Origin: Gammaproteobacteria bacterium
Lineage (GTDB): Bacteria; Pseudomonadota; Gammaproteobacteria; Arenicellales; JAOTYS01
Assembly: GCA_029861795.1 (NCBI GenBank)
Contig: JAOTYS010000073.1
Location: 1-14,348, forward strand
Length of the DNA: 14,348 bases
Direction: 5' to 3'
Shown: piece after piece, positions 1 to 6,885 of the stretch
How the letters are laid out: the number at the start of each line of letters is the position of its first letter
How positions within the stretch are numbered: position 1 is the stretch's first letter
The notes under the pieces: generated by a model
What the model was told of the DNA's origin: nothing
Seen by the model: the letters and a program-made list of their open reading frames with translations, nothing else
Database searches by the model: none
Made by a program: the position numbers and the translations under genes

Positions 1-2
1 AT

Positions 3-71
3 CCGCCGGAAATCGGCGATTTATTCTTGCAATCCGGGGATCGTGTCGAATTGGCCGTTTTCTGGTTTTAA
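3..71 (+). CDS. C-terminal tail of an unidentified protein (5' end outside window)
   Basis: Reading from base 3 gives 22 codons ending in TAA, with a protein-like tail that starts PPEIGDLFLQSGDRVELAVF and ends in Trp-Phe. The alternating hydrophobic/polar pattern looks like the end of a beta-rich domain. It is too short to assign to a family. The first reading frame is also open across this stretch and runs into the downstream peptidase gene, so this could instead be upstream sequence of that gene. The call rests only on the plausible composition of the peptide and on the separate, well-supported signal-peptide start of the next gene. Confidence 0.3.
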   Translation, partial: PPEIGDLFLQSGDRVELAVFWF

Positions 72-189
72 GGTAGGGCAGGTCATGCTAGGCCGCTGTC
101 CGTGTGTCGGCGGGAGTCATGAGCAAATCCCAACCTTTAGTGTCGATGTGCAGCATTGTGCTTACGAGTCTAATTTGCCGGATAGTTTC

Positions 190-852
190 GTGCGTCGGTC
201 TTTCCCGTTTGTCATTCTATTCGTCCTGACATCCGGCTGCTCAAGCCTGCCGGATCCGCATTATCCAGCCTACGGTTGGATCGTTGATCAAGGCCAGGAT
301 CCTCACGGTCAAGGTATCAAACTGACGATCCCTGCCCATGCGCCCTCCATTAGCCAACGGTTCGAGCCTTCAGAGAACCTAGAGCGCGGCGCGAGGGGGA
401 CAAAGCCGGCATTCCACCAAGGCATTGACATCGTCGGCCGCATCGGCGATCAGGTTATCGCGGTTGGCAATGGCCAAGTGATCTCTTCAAAACGAACGAT
501 GCTCGCGGGAAACACAATCATCATCGATCACGGGCTCGATGCGTATCATCGCCGCATCCTGACCGCGTACGCACATCTTAACGGGCGTCACGTCAAAAAA
601 GGTGAACGTGTCGTGCAGGGTCAGCAGATAGGAGATCTAGGAAAAACCGGCCTTCTGGCCCATTCTCCCCACCTGCATTACGCGGTTTTTGAGGCCCAAG
701 GCAGGGGACCATTCCAGCAGCGGAAGGGGTTGAACCCGCATCTGTTCTGGGCCAACGGTGTCGGCAACATCACATGCTATGACCCCAAACGGCGGTTCGA
801 TGCACAGCCCTTTCGCTTCACTTATCCCGTGCTCTGCCGCGCGGAAAAATAG
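190..852 (+). CDS. M23 (LytM-type) metallopeptidase lipoprotein
   Basis: Predicted outer-envelope lipoprotein of 220 residues with a zinc peptidase domain of the M23 family, whose members cleave peptidoglycan cross-links or activate amidases. The GTG at 190 is chosen because it gives a compact lipoprotein signal: Met-Arg-Arg, a hydrophobic stretch, and the lipobox LTSGC with Cys17 as the lipidated residue. The frame is open back to the window edge, so upstream starts (TTG 175, GTG 148, GTG 43) cannot be excluded. Zinc-site motifs are intact: HQGID (His76, Asp80), AYAHL (His129) and HLH (His161, His163). The tail carries two cysteines (196 and 216) that could pair in the periplasm. With all ligands present it should be catalytically competent, unlike NlpD/EnvC-type degenerate forms. 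The gene converges on the methyltransferase gene, 59 bases away. The family is secure; the substrate and the exact start are not. Confidence 0.85.
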   Translation: MRRSFPFVILFVLTSGCSSLPDPHYPAYGWIVDQGQDPHGQGIKLTIPAHAPSISQRFEPSENLERGARGTKPAFHQGIDIVGRIGDQVIAVGNGQVISSKRTMLAGNTIIIDHGLDAYHRRILTAYAHLNGRHVKKGERVVQGQQIGDLGKTGLLAHSPHLHYAVFEAQGRGPFQQRKGLNPHLFWANGVGNITCYDPKRRFDAQPFRFTYPVLCRAEK

Positions 853-911
853 CGCTTTCGCCCGGCACATAAAGGCGGACGCTACACCTGCTTGGTCGAA
901 TTTCGTTGTAA

Positions 912-3395
912 TCAACTTGTATCTGCCTTTTGGCACCAGAAAACATACATCCCGGCGAAGGCCAGCGGATGAAGACGCTCGAACTTCTCCCAGGTCGTTA
1001 GATCGGTCATACGGCTGTCTTCCGGAAAAAGATCACGATAGCGCTGCTTCATCTGCGGTGTGGGCAAATCGAACCCGATAAAGGTCAGCCTAAGCTCATC
1101 AAGCGCGTTTCGAATCTGCGGGAGCGTAAACCGGTGCTCCTTGACATGAAACAGCAGATCGCGACAGGCGCTTAACGTGTAAAAGTCCTCACTTTTTAGG
1201 AGTTCACGTAACTCGGATTTACCCGTCAGTACCACGTGTCTGAATGCCTTTATATCTTTACTCACCGGAGTAAGGCCGCGCTCGCGTATGGCCTCGCGAG
1301 CAGCAACGATTACGCTTCGTGCACGTTCGCTGTAAAGCGCGATCTTCATGAGACCATCGGGTATCAAGCAGTCGGTGAGGGCGCGCCAGCCCTGTAGTGG
1401 ATCGTCCATGTGATGCAATACGCCGGTAGACTCGATGGTATGGAATTGTTCATGCAAACGAGACAGTTGCAGTATGTCGCCCTGGATGAAACGAATGCTG
1501 TTGACCCCCAGCTTGCGTGCCATACGGGCACCGTAGGCGAGACTATCTCGACTGAGATCGAGTGCGACTATCTTTGTGTCCGTGCGGGTGAGCGCAATGG
1601 TGATCGGCACCTGTCCGGTTCCACAACCCGCAACAAGCACGCGCGTCGGGCCATCGAAAAAGTCAGGCGGCGTGAAGTGTGGTGACAACCGGTTCAGCGA
1701 GGCGCGCAGACTCACCGGCCGGTAGCCGATAGTGTCCAACCAGCGAGGATAGGGATTTTCTTCATACTGAGCCCTAACTGCTTGCGAGGTTGGATCGTCG
1801 AGCGCCCCCAAAGACTCGATCTCTGGTTCGATCCGTCGTTCTTCGAGCGGCTCTATTAATGTGCGCTGTATCAGCCGCCGCAGGGGCGTGGACCAGGCCT
1901 CTATACCGGCTGTCGCCATTTCCTGCGCACAGGCGAGCCCATAGAGCGGCTGATACAGCGCCAGCAGCAAGAGATTCTTCTCTATTTCTTGCGAGACCAC
2001 GTAGGTTCTTTTTTTCTCACACTCACGCTTGAGACGGTCAATGGCCAGGTCTTCATCGTCATTAGTGCTAAAGACGTACTCGTTGTTGAAGCACTGTAAC
2101 GCGAGCGCCGCGAGTAGCTCGACGCGCGACTCGGGAATCGTGGCTGCATCGAGGAAATCAAAAAACAACCATTGACGTATGTCCGTCAGCAATAGCTCAA
2201 GCTCGGAGTCGACATTAATCGTCTTAGCGAGCAAAGCCAGCAGGAGATCATCGGCCGCGATGTCTTCCATTAGCGTGCGCTTGTCACGGCCCGGCCGCCG
2301 CAGCCGTGTGTGCAGGCTATGTTTATGCTTTAGTTGGTTCGCCACGATCCGCGCTAAGTGCTGGTGATCGACCTCGGCTGCCGCAAAGCATTGCTTGATT
2401 TCTTCTTCGAGAGTCCGTTCATAGCCGGTCGGCTCGAGCAATCGGAACACTGACACCAGGCCATTGCGGGCATCGCTATCACCCGGTTTTAATCGCAAGG
2501 TCTGTCGAAACGCTTCCGCGGCGCGCTCGAGGTTGCCCAACAAAATGAATATCTTGCCTAGACTCCGATGTGCCTCCGCGAAGTTAGGATTCAACTGCAA
2601 GGCCCTTTCATAGTGCTCCCGCGCGATCTCGGGTTGCCCCAACTCGCGAAGATCATTACCCAAATTCAAGTGACTACCGGGCTCATCTGGCCTTAGTGCC
2701 AGCGCCTGTCGGTGCGCCTGCACCGCCTCCTGCAAGCGACCGAGCCGATGGAGCACGTTACCCAAGTTGTTATGGGCATGCGGAAGGTCCGGGCACAGCC
2801 GCAGCGATTCGCGGTAAGCCACAACAGCCGGTTCAAGTCTGCCCTGGTCCCTAAGCACATTGGCAAGGTTGTAATGACACTCGGCATCGTTCGGTCGGGC
2901 ACTTAACGCAGTCCGGTAGGAAGCTTCCGCGTCTCCAAGGCGGCCCAGCTTTTGCAATACAATTCCGACGTTGAAGCGAGTATCGGCGTCACTGGGTTCC
3001 AGACGCGCCGCCTCCCGGTAAGATGCGAGCGCCGCTTCCAGCCCGCCCCCTTCCTCCAAGACTTTACCGAGATTGTTGTGATAGGAGGCGACGTCTGGTT
3101 TGCTCGCAATCGCCTTTCGAATCAGTGCCGCCGCATCCCGTGGTCGTCCAGTCTGGTAGGCAAGCATGCCGAGAAAGTGGAGGGCATCAGCGTGCGTGGG
3201 ATTTTGGGAAAGAATCTGCTCATAGATCCTTTTTGCCGCCGGGAGCTTGCCCGCCTTGTGTAATCCGAGCGCGGTGTCTAGCAGTTGCGATAAATCTTTG
3301 AGCAAAGCCTTATTCAATGCACTCTCAAAGGAAGGAAAAAACTTTTGTTGGGTAGCAAGCGATCCTACGGCTCCCCGCAGGCTCACGCAAGCCAC
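912..3395 (-). CDS. TPR-repeat protein fused to a class I SAM-dependent methyltransferase
   Basis: Large protein, up to 827 residues. Residues about 35-306 are eight consecutive 34-residue TPR units with the usual W/L-G-A-P spacing (for example NNLGNVLHRLGRLQEAVQAH), a protein-binding superhelix. Residues about 320-540 are a helical region I do not recognise. YEENPYPRW (544-552) leads into a Rossmann methyltransferase: motif I VLVAGCGTG (586-594), acidic residue Asp613 after strand 2, GD at 639-640, and GVLHHMDDP (658-666). The enzyme should transfer a methyl group from SAM, with the TPRs presenting a partner or substrate, which is unknown. There are no signal peptide or membrane segments, so it is cytoplasmic. 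The longest frame starts with GTG 3395; GTG 3386 and TTG 3314 or 3302 are alternatives that still include all TPRs. It lies downstream of a sulfotransferase-like gene on the same strand, which fits a glycan- or protein-tailoring locus. The fold is confident; the target is not known. Confidence 0.88.
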   Translation of the reverse strand: MACVSLRGAVGSLATQQKFFPSFESALNKALLKDLSQLLDTALGLHKAGKLPAAKRIYEQILSQNPTHADALHFLGMLAYQTGRPRDAAALIRKAIASKPDVASYHNNLGKVLEEGGGLEAALASYREAARLEPSDADTRFNVGIVLQKLGRLGDAEASYRTALSARPNDAECHYNLANVLRDQGRLEPAVVAYRESLRLCPDLPHAHNNLGNVLHRLGRLQEAVQAHRQALALRPDEPGSHLNLGNDLRELGQPEIAREHYERALQLNPNFAEAHRSLGKIFILLGNLERAAEAFRQTLRLKPGDSDARNGLVSVFRLLEPTGYERTLEEEIKQCFAAAEVDHQHLARIVANQLKHKHSLHTRLRRPGRDKRTLMEDIAADDLLLALLAKTINVDSELELLLTDIRQWLFFDFLDAATIPESRVELLAALALQCFNNEYVFSTNDDEDLAIDRLKRECEKKRTYVVSQEIEKNLLLLALYQPLYGLACAQEMATAGIEAWSTPLRRLIQRTLIEPLEERRIEPEIESLGALDDPTSQAVRAQYEENPYPRWLDTIGYRPVSLRASLNRLSPHFTPPDFFDGPTRVLVAGCGTGQVPITIALTRTDTKIVALDLSRDSLAYGARMARKLGVNSIRFIQGDILQLSRLHEQFHTIESTGVLHHMDDPLQGWRALTDCLIPDGLMKIALYSERARSVIVAAREAIRERGLTPVSKDIKAFRHVVLTGKSELRELLKSEDFYTLSACRDLLFHVKEHRFTLPQIRNALDELRLTFIGFDLPTPQMKQRYRDLFPEDSRMTDLTTWEKFERLHPLAFAGMYVFWCQKADTS

Positions 3396-3435
3396 ACAAC
3401 GCGTGCCGCCATTCCGTCACTGAAAAGGACCGTCC

Positions 3436-3476
3436 CTCACAGCCGGGTGAGTTGTATGTATTGTGTCTTTAAGACA
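3436..3476. promoter_or_regulatory. Two small dyads upstream of the TPR-methyltransferase gene
   Basis: The 264-base gap between the methyltransferase gene and the sulfotransferase-like gene holds two perfect short dyads. One is CTCAC-6 nt-GTGAG at 3436-3451. The other is the 13-base palindrome TGTCTTTAAGACA at 3464-3476. Both lie 40-80 bases upstream of the methyltransferase gene on its strand, where an operator could sit. No confident -35/-10 pair was found next to them. The rest of the gap shows no gene. Confidence 0.25.
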
Positions 3477-3659
3477 AACAGCTAAAAACCGTTTTGCAGG
3501 CCCATTCCCGATCAATCAGCCGAAACTAGATTCATGGGAACCCGTTTGGCAGGCACGGCCGAGGCGGTCGCGTCGTGTGCCGCTAATTCCATAGCCGCAT
3601 TTCTTCCCTCAGCATTGTTTACACTTAACTCCATCAAACCAATCAGTTCAGACCATGCA

Positions 3660-4436
3660 TCAACCGGGATGTCTGTAACCGAGTAGCATCAACGCTTTCT
3701 GATAGTCACCGTTACCTTCAAATCTTTCGAGTAAACCCGGCTCCATGGGCCGCCGCGGTAATACCCCAATTTTTCCACCTGCACGCGCACTCACAACGTC
3801 CCCGGTGACCTTGTCATAAGTAACCCATTTGTCGATAAAGTCACGGTCATATTCTACTTCGAGACGCCTGCATAATTCTTGTGTCATGAGCTCTGGTGTT
3901 CGTGCGAAATCTTCATAGCGTATGAAACCTATCTCGACACACTTCTCGGCAAAACGACGGTATCCAACTAAATACTCATCAAGTGACAACCTTCCCTGTA
4001 TAAGAGCGAGTTTACGCAGGCTAAGCCACTGATCGATAGGATGGCGTGTTGTTGCGGCTTGAATGACATTGCAATGCTCTCTTAACACGTCAGCCGTCGT
4101 CAATCTATAAGTTGGCTCCGGCAAAAACGGAACGGCGGTAAAATCAAGATGTGTCCAGTCGCGAATTGCAAGTTTCTCACCTCGGCTAGAACATCGTTCC
4201 GCAATGAGCATGATGGCCTCAGCGAAATCCATGGTCCCACCCCGCTTAAACGCAGCGATATCATCAGGCGTGAACAGATCGAACCAATGGTGAGCTTGCT
4301 TCAGCGGGTTAAAATACTGCCCGCCGTAAGGATGGGTCTCGCTGAGGAGTATGACACCGGACATGCAGCCCAGACATTTGGCGATCACCGTCCCCCCCGA
4401 GCGGGCCATGTGGTGTAGCACTCTAACTTTTAACAT
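3660..4436 (-). CDS. Sulfotransferase-like P-loop protein
   Basis: Protein of 258 residues related to the PAPS-dependent sulfotransferase superfamily. The N-terminal strand-loop VLHHMARSGGTVIAKCL (6-22) matches the 5'-phosphosulfate-binding loop, with Arg12-Ser13-Gly14-Gly15-Thr16. TTRHPIDQWLS (129-139) matches the 3'-phosphate-binding R-x-P...S segment (Arg131, Ser139). FIRYEDF (171-177) and the helix after it are also typical. It would transfer sulfate from PAPS to an acceptor that cannot be inferred. The start at ATG 4436 is preferred over an upstream in-frame start at 4505 because a strong AAAAGGGA ribosome site lies four bases ahead of it and the conserved strand begins immediately. Seven consecutive G residues on the coding strand fall in the P-loop codons. 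The gene is divergent from the propeller-like gene at 4653 and could be co-transcribed with the methyltransferase gene 264 bases downstream. Confidence 0.75.
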   Translation of the reverse strand: MLKVRVLHHMARSGGTVIAKCLGCMSGVILLSETHPYGGQYFNPLKQAHHWFDLFTPDDIAAFKRGGTMDFAEAIMLIAERCSSRGEKLAIRDWTHLDFTAVPFLPEPTYRLTTADVLREHCNVIQAATTRHPIDQWLSLRKLALIQGRLSLDEYLVGYRRFAEKCVEIGFIRYEDFARTPELMTQELCRRLEVEYDRDFIDKWVTYDKVTGDVVSARAGGKIGVLPRRPMEPGLLERFEGNGDYQKALMLLGYRHPG

Positions 4437-4652
4437 ATAATCCCTTTTATAACTATCATGTTGCCGGGTTTCGGCTTGCCCGGTCGCGTCTGCAGTAAGG
4501 CACAACTCGTTGATAGGACGCTAATTGCTTTTTCCGAATTAGGCTATATCTTATTAGCTTGCTTCGTAGTTATGTTGCCCATCGTTAGTCAATGATAATA
4601 TCGCGTTCGCGAAAATAATACATTTCTTCAAATAACCATCGAAGAAACCGAA
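4437..4652. promoter_or_regulatory. Divergent intergenic control region
   Basis: AT-rich region of 216 bases between two divergently transcribed genes, which must carry promoters for both directions. Visible dyads are CTAATT-10 nt-AATTAG at 4521-4542, operator-like in spacing, and TCGCG-TT-CGCGA at 4601-4612, about 40 bases before the plus-strand ATG. A TAATAT hexamer at 4595-4600 could be part of a -10 box, but I found no well-spaced -35 for it. The region is called from gene orientation and dyads only. Confidence 0.4.
4441..4448 (-). promoter_or_regulatory. Ribosome binding site deciding the sulfotransferase-like start
   Basis: On the minus strand this reads AAAAGGGA, followed by TTAT and ATG at 4436. 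It is one of the better Shine-Dalgarno matches in the window and supports the 258-residue form rather than the 281-residue reading from 4505. Confidence 0.6.
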
Positions 4653-5579
4653 ATGCGCAAAGTGGTTGCCAGTTCAGTGATACGTTCTGCTCACCAGGGT
4701 GAAAGTCATGGTGGTGTCTATGTTATTGACCTGCAAAGTGGTGAACATTCCCAGGTGATTGACTGGAATGACGACACCATTAGCTGGGAAGGTAGGGGTA
4801 TGGATCGTGGGCTACGAGGGATCGCTTTTTATAATCAAGAGATATATATGGCCGCGAGTGATGAAATCTTTGTCTACGATCGGAACTTTACTTTGCTTGA
4901 GTCATACAGGAACAAGTACCTCAGACACTGTCATGAAATATTTATCAGCGATAACAAGCTCTATCTAAGTTCAACCGGTTTTGATTCAATATTAGTATTG
5001 GACTTGGATACCAAATCATTCGAGATCGGATACTGTTTCCGTCATATTCCAAATCAGGGCAAGTTTATCTTCGCTCCATACGACCCCATGTCGGCTTCGG
5101 GACCCCCCATGGGTGACACAGTTCACCTCAACAACGTGCACGTAATCGATGGGACTCTGTTCTTTGCCTGCCTTCGGGTACCAGAGCTGCTATACGTACA
5201 AGGCGATACACCTATCAGCTATGCACACATTCCGACCGGCAGTCACAACGCACGTCCTTTCCTAAAAGGAGTACTTTTGAACGATACTGATTCAGACCGG
5301 GTATCCTATGTTGATCTAAGAGGCAACTTCATAGAAACGTTTCCGATAATACATTACGATCAGGATGATCTACTGAATACGGGCCTTCCCCGGGATCACG
5401 CAAGACAGGCTTTTGCTAGAGGTCTCTGCGTAAGCGATGATGACCTGATCGTGACAGGGTCTTCGCCAGCTACTATTTCCCTGTACCGGTTTGGCCAGCC
5501 GGAACCTCTGAAGGTGGCCACTCTAACGATGGATGTAAGGAATTCCGTCCATGGTTTGGAGATTTGGCCTTTTGATTAG
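4653..5579 (+). CDS. Beta-propeller-like protein of unknown function
   Basis: Protein of 308 residues built of repeated short beta-strand units. Recurrent blade-like signatures appear at RGIAF (55-59), HEIFI (94-98), NNVHV (160-164), HNARP (198-202), RGLCV (256-260) and HGLEI (300-304). They are spaced roughly 40-65 residues apart and are often followed by a strand such as LYLSSTGFDSILVLDL. This resembles NHL/SMP-30/DUF4915-like propellers, but I cannot name the family with certainty. Recurring His (94, 163, 198, 300) and Asp/Glu residues could line a central channel and bind metal or substrate. No signal peptide is seen, so it is probably cytoplasmic. The ATG at 4653 is preceded by a weak GAAGAAA. 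It sits between two sulfotransferase-family genes and is among the AT-richest genes here. A role beside them in sulfated-product synthesis is inferred from position only. Confidence 0.7.
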   Translation: MRKVVASSVIRSAHQGESHGGVYVIDLQSGEHSQVIDWNDDTISWEGRGMDRGLRGIAFYNQEIYMAASDEIFVYDRNFTLLESYRNKYLRHCHEIFISDNKLYLSSTGFDSILVLDLDTKSFEIGYCFRHIPNQGKFIFAPYDPMSASGPPMGDTVHLNNVHVIDGTLFFACLRVPELLYVQGDTPISYAHIPTGSHNARPFLKGVLLNDTDSDRVSYVDLRGNFIETFPIIHYDQDDLLNTGLPRDHARQAFARGLCVSDDDLIVTGSSPATISLYRFGQPEPLKVATLTMDVRNSVHGLEIWPFD

Positions 5580-5594
5580 TCTGCTTTATGCAGA
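5580..5594. terminator. Small hairpin between convergent genes
   Basis: TCTGC-TTTAT-GCAGA immediately follows the stop codon of the propeller-like gene and precedes the stop of the convergent sulfotransferase. The stem is only five base pairs and no T-tract follows on either strand, so it is at best a weak bidirectional terminator. Confidence 0.25.
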
Positions 5595-5616
5595 ATACCG
5601 TTAGAATGAGATCGAC

Positions 5617-6423
5617 CTACGTGTAGCCGTATGTGCTGAGATACTCTTCATAGGCGTCTTCTATTTTTTCTATGACGTTCTTCTTAAGTTCATCTAAGTA
5701 GCCACCTACAACACCTCTTCTTAACATATTCCGTTGCGCTATCATCGAAGGGTCCCGGATCCGCGACATATTCGCAAATGAAGTGTGTGCTACTAGCTTG
5801 GAAATAACCTGATCATTTAGATCGAGATTAAGGTACCCTAACAGCCTAGTGATCTCTGTGCTAGAGTCGTTTAGAAGTTTTTCATAGCGTATCTGAATGT
5901 AGTTTATGGATGCGCACTCCTTGACGAACGACTCAGTGTGAAAACGCAGGTCGCACGGCCATACCATCCCACTCAAAAAAAGATCGACAAACTCGTCGGT
6001 ACCGCCTGGGGCGGATGAAAAAAAAAGCTGCGGCGTGCTTCGCGTATAGTGGTAGTAAGAGACCACCACGTCGCGCGGATCACGGATGATATGTATGACG
6101 TTCCGGTATCGGGGATCGAATGAAAAGTGGGTCTTTATGATCCGCGGGCTGGTATTTGTACTACTCAGATCTGCGCCGTGAATGCCGGGAATCGCCTTAC
6201 CAAGTGCAAAACAGTCAACCGGGAAACTGCCGAACTCCAGGTAATGAAGAGCACTGATAATGACATAGGATACAAAGTGATTGCCGGAACGGGGGTATGA
6301 AGCAAGAAAAATATCGTCGTCGCGCAACAGATCTGATTGAAAGTAGTATTTTTCGTGTCTTAGATGGCACGCCGCATGCCGTAATTCCGAGGAGTAATTA
6401 TCGGTTTGCGTCGCGATCGTCAT
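5617..6423 (-). CDS. PAPS-dependent sulfotransferase (Sulfotransfer_1 type)
   Basis: Complete 268-residue sulfotransferase. The 5'-phosphosulfate loop is ASYPRSGNHFVSY (41-53). It has Arg45 where many members have Lys, and Asn47 where Thr is common. KTHF (97-100) supplies the expected catalytic-base His99. HIIRDPRDVVVSYYH (111-125) is the 3'-phosphate site (Arg114, Ser122). IRYEKLL (178-184) and the C-terminal RRGVVGGY (235-242) match the conserved RKGxxGDW-type nucleotide lid. There is no membrane segment, so it should act in the cytoplasm, moving sulfate from PAPS to a hydroxyl or amine on an acceptor that cannot be identified. The ATG at 6423 has only a weak ribosome site. The coding strand carries a T9 run (6018-6026) and a T7 run (5975-5981). 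No PAPS synthesis genes (cysD/N/C-like) are in the window. Confidence 0.9.
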   Translation of the reverse strand: MTIATQTDNYSSELRHAACHLRHEKYYFQSDLLRDDDIFLASYPRSGNHFVSYVIISALHYLEFGSFPVDCFALGKAIPGIHGADLSSTNTSPRIIKTHFSFDPRYRNVIHIIRDPRDVVVSYYHYTRSTPQLFFSSAPGGTDEFVDLFLSGMVWPCDLRFHTESFVKECASINYIQIRYEKLLNDSSTEITRLLGYLNLDLNDQVISKLVAHTSFANMSRIRDPSMIAQRNMLRRGVVGGYLDELKKNVIEKIEDAYEEYLSTYGYT

Positions 6424-6511
6424 CGAATAGTCTCGCTAGTCCGTCACGTTTCAAATATTAATAAATTACGCACTCGAGAGTCTATCCTTGCGTGCTGGTA
6501 ACAAACTTCTA

Positions 6512-6630
6512 TAGCCTCTATAGGCTAACTATTATGTCGCCCCGCGTGAGCGGGCCGAACAAAGCAACGCTTGGCGAGCTCCAGCGCCCTGAAAGGGCGC
6601 GCATTCGATGCGGTTGTTAGAGTAACAACC
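6512..6630. other. Cluster of four short perfect hairpins in intergenic DNA
   Basis: Four inverted repeats follow each other in about 120 bases: TAGCCT-CTAT-AGGCTA (6512-6527), CCCGC-GTGA-GCGGG (6541-6554), GCGCCCT-GAA-AGGGCGC (6584-6600) and GGTTGTTA-GAG-TAACAACC (6612-6630). Stems are 5-8 perfect base pairs with 3-4 base loops. None is followed by a T-run, so ordinary intrinsic terminators are not supported. The array lies between the small membrane-protein gene and the sulfotransferase gene, both on the minus strand. It would therefore fall in a leader or intercistronic transcript. Its function is unknown. Confidence 0.45.
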
Positions 6631-6657
6631 ATTAGTTCCATAAGTTGCCCGCTCTTT

Positions 6658-6885
6658 CTATGTATCCTGATTTTTTTGCTCGGTCTGTTGCCGCTTTTTA
6701 GTCTGTCGCGGAATGTACACCTTGATAAGCCAATACAACCCTACTAATGGACCACATAATATAAGAATTTCAGTTCGACCGAGAGTCCACTCAACTGGAA
6801 AAATGTCCCCCGCTCCGATCGATACAAATCCTACAGCCGCTATAACCAATGCGACAACAAATACTACTAATAATTTCTTAACCAT
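6658..6885 (-). CDS. Small two-helix membrane protein of unknown function
   Basis: Encodes 75 residues. Met-Val-Lys-Lys is followed by a hydrophobic segment (about 4-27), a short polar loop containing Asp27, Glu32 and Arg37, a second hydrophobic segment (about 39-59), and a strongly basic/polar tail rich in Lys, Arg and Gln. By the positive-inside rule both ends should face the cytoplasm. I do not recognise a family. The ATG at 6885 has GAAG seven bases upstream. The organised hydrophobic-loop-hydrophobic-basic layout supports a real gene despite its size. It precedes the sulfotransferase gene on the same strand by 234 bases, with the hairpin cluster between them. It could anchor or assist an envelope process, but this is speculation. 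Confidence 0.6.
   Translation of the reverse strand: MVKKLLVVFVVALVIAAVGFVSIGAGDIFPVEWTLGRTEILILCGPLVGLYWLIKVYIPRQTKKRQQTEQKNQDT

Noticed and set aside
2500..3290. DNA tandem repeat across the TPR region
   Set aside because: The periodicity is at the protein level (34 residues). The nucleotide units are too diverged to be a recent tandem duplication.
4591..4600. Fur box in the divergent promoter (AATGATAATA)
   Set aside because: Only about half of the 19-base consensus is present and there is no symmetrical partner half-site.
5580..5594. Strong bidirectional terminator between the convergent genes
   Set aside because: The stem is five base pairs with an AT loop and no T-tract follows on either strand, so it is listed only at low confidence.
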